Assembly (NCBI GenBank): GCA_030647655.1
Contig: JAUSJH010000017.1
Span: 1-50,706, forward strand
DNA length: 50,706 nucleotides
Direction: 5' to 3'
Origin: a bacterium
GTDB lineage: Bacteria; Patescibacteriota; Minisyncoccia; Phycocordibacterales; UBA2100
Shown here piece by piece: positions 43,812-50,706 of this stretch. A model generated the notes under the pieces. That model was not told the DNA's origin. It did no database searches and saw only the letters and a program-made list of their open reading frames with translations. The translations under genes were made by a program, and so were the position numbers. Each line of letters starts with the position of its first letter. Positions within the stretch are counted from its first letter, which is position 1.

Positions 43812-45749
43812 TTACTTACCGTACACGCCTTCGAGAAGATCGAGGTCCTTGCCCGTGTCGCGCAAGAGCTTCACATTCTTCTCCTCCATTGCTTTCAGAG
43901 CTTCAATGCCGAGAGTGTCTTCAGGGAATGTCTTTTCATACATCGCTCGGAATGCGGCAAAATCCTTTATGAAACAGTGTCCGCCGGCTCCTCTCCCCGG
44001 AGGCCCGCCGTGCCCGCTTTGGTGTATGGGGTCAAGATGCGAGCGGCCCATGCGAGGGTCAGCGGCGAAGGCATCGCGCACATGTTCATAATTACCGCCG
44101 AGTTTTTTCACGAAATCATAGAGGATATTGATGTACACGACTTTGAGGTAAAGCCAGTTGTTACCGGCATATTTCACGAATTCCGCCTCAACCGCGGAGC
44201 AAATGAGCTCGAAGGGCGCGGGTGGAAGTATTGAAAGCACTCTCTGCGCCTGCGCGCGCACCTCCGGTGTATCAGTGCAAATACCGATGATGTTGCGATC
44301 GGGATGCGCGGCGTCGTAGGTAGCCGTCGCTTCGCGTAAGAATTCCGGCGAGTGCATCACGATTTTTTTGGGAAATTGCTTCTGGATTTTCTCCGTCATA
44401 CCGGGGAGCATGGTGGATTTGATGACGGCGACCTTGCCGTCTCCCACGAGCCCTAGCGCCTCACGCACTATCTCATCACTAAAGCCTAGGGGTGTGGTGG
44501 GCGTGGGCACCGCGATAAACACGATGTCGCAATCTTTGATTTTGTTTTTGTTATTCTTATACTCTTTCTCCAAGGAATACCGGACGACGGGAAATCCGCG
44601 GTTCTCGAGCTCATCCGCGTAATTCTTCCCAATGAAGCCCTGTCCTACGTAGCCGACCGTCGGTCGCGTTTCGCTTTTCTTTTCGCCAGTGCGCGCTTCG
44701 GTGCCCGAAGCCGAGAGGGATATGTCCGCATACCACAGCTCGCGATATTCGGCTTCTGTGGGGAATTCTATAGAAAGCTTGCCCAGCTTCCCTTCCGAAA
44801 GGACGGCGATTGCAACACGCGGCAGACTCTCCGGTGTGGCAATAATTGCCCCCGCTTCGCGCGCAAGCCCGACGTCATAGGAAACGACGGGGCAGCCCGC
44901 GGCAAGCGCTTCTACAAGTACCATGCCAAAGCCTTCGTACGACGAGGTGAGGAGAAAAAGGTCTGCAGCTTTGTAAAATGGGAACGGGTCCTGCGCGCCT
45001 TCGAACACGACTTTCTTCTCAATTCTCAATTCGCGCGCGAGCGACTCGAGCGCCACGCGCTCCGAGCCGCTACCAATGATGACAAGTCCCGCCGTAGCGT
45101 CTGCTTTCGCAATTTCCGCAAATGCACGGATAGACGCTGAAACGTTCTTTTCTTTTTCCAATCGCGCGACGACAAGTACGAGCTTCTTGAACTGCGGGTA
45201 CCGTGCGCGCTTATCCAGTGGCTCGGCTTTCTTGAGATTTTCGAGGTCTACAAAAACGGGCAGGACCGTGACTGGTGCTTTAATGCCGCGCGCCGCGAGC
45301 GAATCCGCAATGCGCTTGGAAACGACACGGACAGAATCGGCACGCGATAGGAGAAATCGAGCGAGCAGGACTTTGAGGCGATTGCCTAGTGAGAGGGAGG
45401 AGAAGTAGGGGTCAAAGAGGTCGGTGTGCACTTGCAGATGGAGTTTGCTTCCGCGCATGCCTGCGATGATCCATGCTAAAAGTCCGGTCAAGAATGGGTC
45501 TTGGGCGGAAACGACATCGGGCCTTTGAAGCCGCCACCCCGCCGCAATCGAGCGCAGGGAGCCCAAGACGCGCCCGAGGCCAAAGCCTCGCACCGAGGCG
45601 TTTCCTGATATCTGGACGAGCTGGCGTGGCCCGTGGGGCACAAGGACGTCCATGCGCTCCACCGTGCGCGCCTGCATACGCAGGCGCTTTGTGACAGCGC
45701 TCGTCTCGTTGAACGCGTTCCAATCCGTGGAGAGTACCAGTACGCGCAT
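43812..45749 (-). CDS. Bifunctional fusion: N-terminal GT4 glycosyltransferase + C-terminal UDP-glucose/GDP-mannose dehydrogenase family
   Basis: GT4: VVARLEKEKNVSASIRAFAEI, YKAADLFLLTSSYEGFGMVLVEALAAGCPVVSYD; UGDH: TVGYVGQGFIGKNYADELENRGF, FIAVPTPTT, GGHCFIKDF catalytic-Cys motif. Confidence 0.9.
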   Translation of the reverse strand: MRVLVLSTDWNAFNETSAVTKRLRMQARTVERMDVLVPHGPRQLVQISGNASVRGFGLGRVLGSLRSIAAGWRLQRPDVVSAQDPFLTGLLAWIIAGMRGSKLHLQVHTDLFDPYFSSLSLGNRLKVLLARFLLSRADSVRVVSKRIADSLAARGIKAPVTVLPVFVDLENLKKAEPLDKRARYPQFKKLVLVVARLEKEKNVSASIRAFAEIAKADATAGLVIIGSGSERVALESLARELRIEKKVVFEGAQDPFPFYKAADLFLLTSSYEGFGMVLVEALAAGCPVVSYDVGLAREAGAIIATPESLPRVAIAVLSEGKLGKLSIEFPTEAEYRELWYADISLSASGTEARTGEKKSETRPTVGYVGQGFIGKNYADELENRGFPVVRYSLEKEYKNNKNKIKDCDIVFIAVPTPTTPLGFSDEIVREALGLVGDGKVAVIKSTMLPGMTEKIQKQFPKKIVMHSPEFLREATATYDAAHPDRNIIGICTDTPEVRAQAQRVLSILPPAPFELICSAVEAEFVKYAGNNWLYLKVVYINILYDFVKKLGGNYEHVRDAFAADPRMGRSHLDPIHQSGHGGPPGRGAGGHCFIKDFAAFRAMYEKTFPEDTLGIEALKAMEEKNVKLLRDTGKDLDLLEGVYGK

Positions 45750-45785
45750 GGGCGCATTCTAGCCGTTTTCCGCGCTTTTTCAAAC
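45750..45785 (-). promoter_or_regulatory. Promoter cassette A: GTTTGAAAAAGCGCGGAAAACGGCTAGAATGCGCCC-ATG
   Basis: Nearly identical to cassette B upstream of 46589. Confidence 0.65.
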
Positions 45786-45794
45786 CAAAAGCGC

Positions 45795-46589
45795 TTACGA
45801 AGACTTTTCCAATATGTCTTTCTTGAAGTGCTTCAGATAGGCCACCAAGATGAAACTAATGATGACCATCAGGAACCACGAGGTGACCTTTTGCGTGGAT
45901 ACCACATTCCATGCATGTATCTGATTGGGATATTGCCACGCGCCGAGATACGTAGAAATGTTCTCGGCGATCCAGATGAAAAAAGCAATCAGGACAAATG
46001 CGACACTTAGCGGCATCCATCGCCTCTGCTCGATGACCGTAAAATACACTTTTACTTTCCAGAACAAGGTGAAAACGGCAGTTATAAGGAATAGCCGGAA
46101 GTCGTAGATGTAGTGGTTGGTAAAGAAATTGAGATAAATGAGCGCGCAGAGTATGACACTCCATACGTAGTGGTCATAATTCTTCATCTCCAGTTTCATC
46201 ACTTTCCAAGATTGACTGATGTAACTCCCTACTGCCGCATACATAAATCCGCTGTAGAGGGGTACGGTCGCTATCTTGAGAAATCCATCTTCTGGATAAC
46301 TCCAGGAGCCGACCATCGCACTCGTCTTGTACAACTCGAGAACGAGCCCGATGATGTGGAATAGAAAAATGACTTTTACCTCATCCTTCGTCTCGAGCTT
46401 CGTGTAGTACAGGATTACCTGTATGAGTATGGCGGCGAGAAAGAGAAAGTCGTAGCGGGCGAGGCCGAAGAGCGGGATGTGGTTGGAGACGAGAAGCAAG
46501 AACAAAAACGAACCGGCAAAGATAGCCGCCCGCGCCTGCTTGAGCCCGAAAACAAAGAACTCTTTCGTATATTCCTGCAGACGTCCCAT
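45795..46589 (-). CDS. DUF817-like integral membrane protein
   Basis: Multi-TM with ELYKTSAMVGSWSYPEDGFLKIATVPLYSGFMYAAVGSYISQSWK. Confidence 0.8.
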   Translation of the reverse strand: MGRLQEYTKEFFVFGLKQARAAIFAGSFLFLLLVSNHIPLFGLARYDFLFLAAILIQVILYYTKLETKDEVKVIFLFHIIGLVLELYKTSAMVGSWSYPEDGFLKIATVPLYSGFMYAAVGSYISQSWKVMKLEMKNYDHYVWSVILCALIYLNFFTNHYIYDFRLFLITAVFTLFWKVKVYFTVIEQRRWMPLSVAFVLIAFFIWIAENISTYLGAWQYPNQIHAWNVVSTQKVTSWFLMVIISFILVAYLKHFKKDILEKSS

Positions 46590-46625
46590 CCCCGCACTCT
46601 AGCCGTTTTTAGTGCTTTTTCAAAC
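46590..46625 (-). promoter_or_regulatory. Promoter cassette B: GTTTGAAAAAGCACTAAAAACGGCTAGAGTGCGGGG-ATG
   Basis: Conserved block shared with cassette A; its -35-like TTGAAA overlaps the TGA stop of the upstream ATP-grasp gene. Confidence 0.65.
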
Positions 46626-47417
46626 AAAAACTGCTTTCATCGAACGGACAATCTCGTGTGTGATACGCACTCTGTCGGGCTCCTTCAAATCGAGCAAATA
46701 CAGCGTTTCCGATTCGTCTTCAATTTCAGTAAGTAGCAGCTTCCCGTCTTTGGTTCGTAACGCATCGATTCTTTGAAGACCATAAGGCAGTGCGTTCCAG
46801 TCTACAAACGATTGCGCGAACTGAAGCTCCGCAGCCGTAGGTCTATAAATCTCAATAGTCTTATGACTCAGTCGATTCGGCATCGTAATCGCGTAGGAAA
46901 AGTGGTTATCGAGGTAGAAAAAGGATGGCTCTGACTCGAATTCAACGAAAGGCTGTATCACATAGTCCGTAAGGTCAGCCGTTTCCAATCCAGCTCTTGT
47001 AAGTTTCTTAGAGCCTGTGCCATCACAACTCATCTTGGGTTTTATGAAATAGTACTCACAGTCGGGTAGTTTTCCGAGGTCATTCAGTGAATCTACGGTG
47101 GGAATCACCTGATACCCCTCACTGAAAAGTTCGACGACATGGTCCTTCCCTTTCTGGTCTCCTTTACCTGTAAGAGGGTTGTACACCGGTTTCCCCGACG
47201 CCCTGAGGAGTCGCTCTACTTCACGCCACTCTGCCAAGTACTCGTGCGTCGGCCAGATATTTCTGATAATGACACCGTCGACTGATTCAAGATACTTCTT
47301 ACAGTCGAGAGGGTGAGAAACTACTATCTCAAAATCCGACCTTAAGATATCGATAAGGTAAGCATCCTCGTTCTGCCTGCTGTTTTTAGAATTAGTTAGA
47401 AAGAGAATTTTTTTCAT
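46620..47417 (-). CDS. ATP-grasp-like (glutathione synthetase/RimK-fold) protein
   Basis: MKKILFLTNSKNSRQNEDAYLIDILRSDFEIVV, YYFIKPKMSCDGTGSKKL, DYVIQPFVEFESEPSFFYL, GLQRIDALRTKDGKLLLTEIEDESETLYL; start overlaps the upstream GT. Confidence 0.7.
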   Translation of the reverse strand: MKKILFLTNSKNSRQNEDAYLIDILRSDFEIVVSHPLDCKKYLESVDGVIIRNIWPTHEYLAEWREVERLLRASGKPVYNPLTGKGDQKGKDHVVELFSEGYQVIPTVDSLNDLGKLPDCEYYFIKPKMSCDGTGSKKLTRAGLETADLTDYVIQPFVEFESEPSFFYLDNHFSYAITMPNRLSHKTIEIYRPTAAELQFAQSFVDWNALPYGLQRIDALRTKDGKLLLTEIEDESETLYLLDLKEPDRVRITHEIVRSMKAVFV

Positions 47418-48531
47418 AGCGGGCAGACTTACGAACGATATCGGCGTGTTGGGCGACGACTTTGTCCCATGTTTGGTCCATCGGAAGCTGGGCGACAAAA
47501 TCGAGGGCTCTTTGATAGTTGGCAGATTCGATTATGTGCTCCATAGCGTTCTGGAGTGAATTGTCGTCCATAGGATCAAATTCCATGTGCGGAGAGAGTT
47601 TTGCGGAAAGGCCGTTGTCGCGGCTGATGAGCGCGGGCTTACCGAGCGCGAGCGCTTCGAGGATGAAATTTGGATTGAATTCGGTGAGCGCGGGAGCGAG
47701 TGCGACCGATGAAGCATTGATGCGCGCGAAGAGCGCGCGCTGGTCCACCTTTGGAATTATCTCCACCTTGCCCCCGAGCGCCGCCGCTTGTTTCTTCAGC
47801 TCCCCTTCTTCCGGCCCATCCCCGATAAGCACAAGGCGCGCATTCGGGTGTTTAACAGAAATGTTTCCAAAAGCTTTGAGAACGCGCTGGAGATTCTTGT
47901 ATGAGACAAATCTGCCGGCAAAAAGGAAGGTGAATGTATTTTTTTCCAGAGTCGGCGCGACTTTCTGCGGGAACGGATTCTTGATTTGAACGATTCTTTT
48001 CTCATCCACTCCGTAGTACTTCACATAAATATCTTTTAGAAAATCACAGTACGTTACTACGGTGTCTGCAGAGCGCACGACAGAGCGGATGATGCGGGAG
48101 AGGGATGGCTTATCTTTTTTGTAGAGCCCCTGCTCGTAGTACGAGCGCATCGGGAGAAACCGTTGCCCATCCTCGACAATGCGCTCCCAGATTGGGTCTC
48201 CTCCGATTCTCAATATAAAAGGCTTGCGGAGAAGCTTCGCGAAAAATGCGCTCGGGATACCGGCGGTCGTGAGGTCAAATGCATAAATGACATCGGCGCG
48301 CAGTGACGCGCGGGCGACGGCGAGCGCGTAGAGAAACCACGAAATGAGCTTGCCCCACCTTCGGCTCACACGCACCACGCGATACTTTTCCGGACTGGCT
48401 GTGTGGTCGCCGAAGGCGATCACCGTTACTTGCCACCCAAGAGTGGCAAAATGCTCCGCGATCTTGCGCACATGGGTAGCAGGCCCCCCGACGTCGGGAA
48501 AAAAGATGCCTGTGGTAAGAAGCACGCGCAT
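47392..48531 (-). CDS. Glycosyltransferase family 4
   Basis: MRVLLTTGIFFPDVGGPATHVRKIAEHFATLGWQVTVIAF, FAGRFVSYKNLQRVLKAFGNI, GDGPEEGELKKQAAAL, PNFILEALALGKPALISR. The track ORF extends spuriously to 48804. Confidence 0.93.
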   Translation of the reverse strand: MRVLLTTGIFFPDVGGPATHVRKIAEHFATLGWQVTVIAFGDHTASPEKYRVVRVSRRWGKLISWFLYALAVARASLRADVIYAFDLTTAGIPSAFFAKLLRKPFILRIGGDPIWERIVEDGQRFLPMRSYYEQGLYKKDKPSLSRIIRSVVRSADTVVTYCDFLKDIYVKYYGVDEKRIVQIKNPFPQKVAPTLEKNTFTFLFAGRFVSYKNLQRVLKAFGNISVKHPNARLVLIGDGPEEGELKKQAAALGGKVEIIPKVDQRALFARINASSVALAPALTEFNPNFILEALALGKPALISRDNGLSAKLSPHMEFDPMDDNSLQNAMEHIIESANYQRALDFVAQLPMDQTWDKVVAQHADIVRKSARYEKNSLSN

Positions 48532-48556
48532 TACTTCTATGCTACCGTAGAGTGCA

Positions 48557-49408
48557 ATGGAACAAAAGGCCATCAAAACCGCGATAATCGGGGTGGGGCG
48601 ATGGGGCAAAAATGTCGCCCGCGAGCTTGGCAGTGCAAGTGAGCTCGTGTATTTCGCTTCAAAAGAGAGCGATACTGCCGTGGCAGGTGCCAAGCGCGCG
48701 AGCGTGGAAGAAATTTGTGCCGATTCGTCAATCGAAGCGGTCGCCATTGCAACGCCCATCACTACGCACGCAGAAATCGTCCGCAAAGTACTGGAAGCTG
48801 GCAAACACGTGCTGTGTGAAAAACCGCTCGCCGAAACTTCCGTACAGGCTCGCGAGCTCGTTGAGCGTGCGGAAAAAGATAATCTTGTGCTCGCGACTGG
48901 ATATGTGTTCGTCTATCACCCTGCGTACCATGAATTGAAATTGCGCGTGCAAGGCAAAGCGATAAAGCGCGTCGAGTGCGTGTGGAGAAAATATGGCACG
49001 TTCACGGAATCCATCGAGATGAATCTTCTCACCCATCACCTCTCGCTCGCCTACGACATGCTCGGGCTACCCAAGGCCGCCGCGCTCGTTTATCGCGAAG
49101 GGAGTGAGGCGGCGGGCGATCGTATCGAAGCTCGCCTCTCGTACCCGTCGTGTGAATTTACTTCAGAGATAGACCGCCTTTCGCAGGAAAAAACGCATAC
49201 TGTGAAGGTAACGCTCGAAGATGGAGAGATATTCATATGGGACGGCCCTCGCTTGTACCGCGGGGAAGAAATACTTCTCGACAGCGCGGATACGCCACTT
49301 CGAAGAGAAATAGAAGCATTTTTCGATGCGATAAGGGGCGGCCCGATTCCTGCAACCGGCGGGGATTTCGGCGTACATGTGTTGGAAATTCACGAAATGC
49401 TCAAATAA
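48557..49408 (+). CDS. Gfo/Idh/MocA family oxidoreductase
   Basis: IKTAIIGVGRWGKNVARELG, VLEAGKHVLCEKPLAETSVQARELV, LATGYVFVYHPAYHELK. Confidence 0.92.
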   Translation: MEQKAIKTAIIGVGRWGKNVARELGSASELVYFASKESDTAVAGAKRASVEEICADSSIEAVAIATPITTHAEIVRKVLEAGKHVLCEKPLAETSVQARELVERAEKDNLVLATGYVFVYHPAYHELKLRVQGKAIKRVECVWRKYGTFTESIEMNLLTHHLSLAYDMLGLPKAAALVYREGSEAAGDRIEARLSYPSCEFTSEIDRLSQEKTHTVKVTLEDGEIFIWDGPRLYRGEEILLDSADTPLRREIEAFFDAIRGGPIPATGGDFGVHVLEIHEMLK

Positions 49409-50447
49409 GATCAACGACTTCTTTTGCAGCCTCTACACAGTTGCCAATTTTTCCTGAGAAAATCCTGATGAAGCGCTCCGAAAGCTCGGTCACGATGGTC
49501 GGGCGCGCGTCGGTCTTCTCAAGACGCGGAAGTACGGTCCGGATGGTGAAGAGTGAGCCGATGTGTTCTGCGTTTGCGAGCAGAGGTATGTAGCGCGCGC
49601 CGCTATCTATAAAATCCTTGAACTTCGTGATGGGCGGCTTTTTGATGAGGCCTCGATCAAGGGACGGCGCAAGTGTTTCGGGAATAATAGGCGTCGCCCC
49701 GATATTCGTCGCATGTATCGCATGCACGACATTGCCGAGTACGTGGAAACTGCTTTTCCCCCATGGGTCCACGCACATAAAGGGGCCGTCAAGAACGACG
49801 ATGCCCGTGTTTTCGAGGCCGGACAATCGAACGACAGGTTTCTCGCACACTTCATATTGGTATTCCTGCGTTATCCCGATCTCCGGCGGAATAAGCTCGT
49901 TGAGGTGCGCATATGTGGCAAGAATTACTTTATCGAACGGTTTAAACGTCTCTGGTTTGGCGATTGTGTTTAGGTGTAGTGTTACGCCAGCATTCTTGAG
50001 TTTCTCCCGAACGATCCGACGCAGAGCTTCCGGATCCATCCACGACTCCTGCCCTTCAACAACGAGCGCGACCGTTTCAGGCGCAAGCAGCGGCGCTGGA
50101 GCGATTTCGCGGACGGAAAGCCCCTGCTCGCGACAGAATGCGAGGAACGCATCCGGCCCCACCAAGCTTCCCTCTTTGGCGATGGCGTAGATGTGCCGGC
50201 CGTTCTGAATTACCGCCTCCCCATATTCTGCACGGAATGAATTGTCCGCATGCTTCGCTGACTGCGCTGTATCAGACGAACGCGGGTAGTGATAGCCGCG
50301 ATGCAGACGGTATTGATTGATGCCGGAAGCGGCTTGCAAAAGGTCTCCCTCTTTCTCAAAGAGATGTACTTCGTGCCCCGCGCGCGCGGCATAGAGCGCG
50401 GCCGTGGCACCGAATATCCCGCCCCCGACAATTGCAACGCGCTTCAT
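49401..50447 (-). CDS. FAD-dependent oxidoreductase (DAO family)
   Basis: RVAIVGGGIFGATAALYAARAGHEVHLFEKEGDLLQAASGINQYRLHRGYHYPRS, WGKSSFHVLGNV. Confidence 0.9.
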   Translation of the reverse strand: MKRVAIVGGGIFGATAALYAARAGHEVHLFEKEGDLLQAASGINQYRLHRGYHYPRSSDTAQSAKHADNSFRAEYGEAVIQNGRHIYAIAKEGSLVGPDAFLAFCREQGLSVREIAPAPLLAPETVALVVEGQESWMDPEALRRIVREKLKNAGVTLHLNTIAKPETFKPFDKVILATYAHLNELIPPEIGITQEYQYEVCEKPVVRLSGLENTGIVVLDGPFMCVDPWGKSSFHVLGNVVHAIHATNIGATPIIPETLAPSLDRGLIKKPPITKFKDFIDSGARYIPLLANAEHIGSLFTIRTVLPRLEKTDARPTIVTELSERFIRIFSGKIGNCVEAAKEVVDLI

Positions 50448-50483
50448 CGAAGCATTCTAGCGTTCATAAATGGAAAAGCGAAG

Positions 50484-50504
50484 CCGGGCGCAAGAGGCGC
50501 CCGG
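50484..50504 (-). terminator. Terminator-like hairpin downstream of the right-edge gene
   Basis: CCGGGCGC-AAGAG-GCGCCCGG, 8-bp stem; minus continuation CTTCGCTTTTCC. Confidence 0.5.
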
Positions 50505-50527
50505 GGGTTCTTCGAGAACGGATGGAC

Positions 50528-50706
50528 TCATCGTCCAAACTCCACCTCGATGACTTTGTGCTTGCCGAAGGGCGATGCGCTCACGTGCGTGATTGCACGT
50601 CGGCCTTTGGACGGAAACATGGTCTGAAAGAACATCTCCCCAATCTCCGCGGCAACGGCAAATGTGAGGTCCGTCACCTCGAACATCGGGCGTCGCGCGA
50701 CATAGC
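50528..50706 (-). CDS. Partial CDS of unknown function (5' end beyond the window)
   Basis: Minus frame ...YVARRPMFEVTDLTFAVAAEIGEMFFQTMFPSKGRRAITHVSASPFGKHKVIEVEFGR*, open to the edge. Confidence 0.65.
   Translation of the reverse strand, partial: YVARRPMFEVTDLTFAVAAEIGEMFFQTMFPSKGRRAITHVSASPFGKHKVIEVEFGR

Noticed and set aside
48532-48804. 5' extension of the glycosyltransferase ORF to 48804
   Set aside because: Antisense to the Gfo/Idh gene; MRVLLTTGIFFPDVGG at 48531 is the natural GT4 start with a TAGCAT box.

Overview
About 50.7 kb of densely packed bacterial DNA. It looks like a Patescibacteria/Parcubacteria-type (CPR) genome; this is inferred from the TNATSTN-repeat surface protein, weak ribosome-binding sites, extreme packing and microORFs, and I could not run any phylogeny. 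Left end: a 3'-truncated repeat-rich surface/fibre protein with an N-terminal HTH and a TM helix, then gatB and secA, then a ~510-nt intergenic hub with candidate small RNAs and micro-ORFs. The remaining ~43 kb is a surface-glycan island: O-antigen ligase-TPR, cytidylyltransferase-cupin fusion, gmd, NUDIX, gmhA, three methyltransferases, several epimerases, NeuB-like synthase, sialyltransferase-like GT, fcl/colC-like, SpsF-like, DegT aminotransferase, ColD-like dehydratase, flippase, GtrA-GT39/83 fusion, GT4-UGDH fusion, DUF817, ATP-grasp, Gfo/Idh and DAO. Embedded in it are a four-gene ThDP-E1alpha / E1beta / acylating aldehyde dehydrogenase / DmpG-like aldolase cassette and an archaeal-type PEP carboxylase lying between an intact aldo-keto reductase and an aldo-keto reductase remnant. 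Most striking non-ORF signal: a TANNNT -10-like box 6-7 nt upstream of the chosen start codon of about 19 genes, which implies pervasive leaderless transcription. No tRNA, rRNA, CRISPR array, transposase or integrase was recognised. All family calls are from reading protein motifs by eye; no database search was run.
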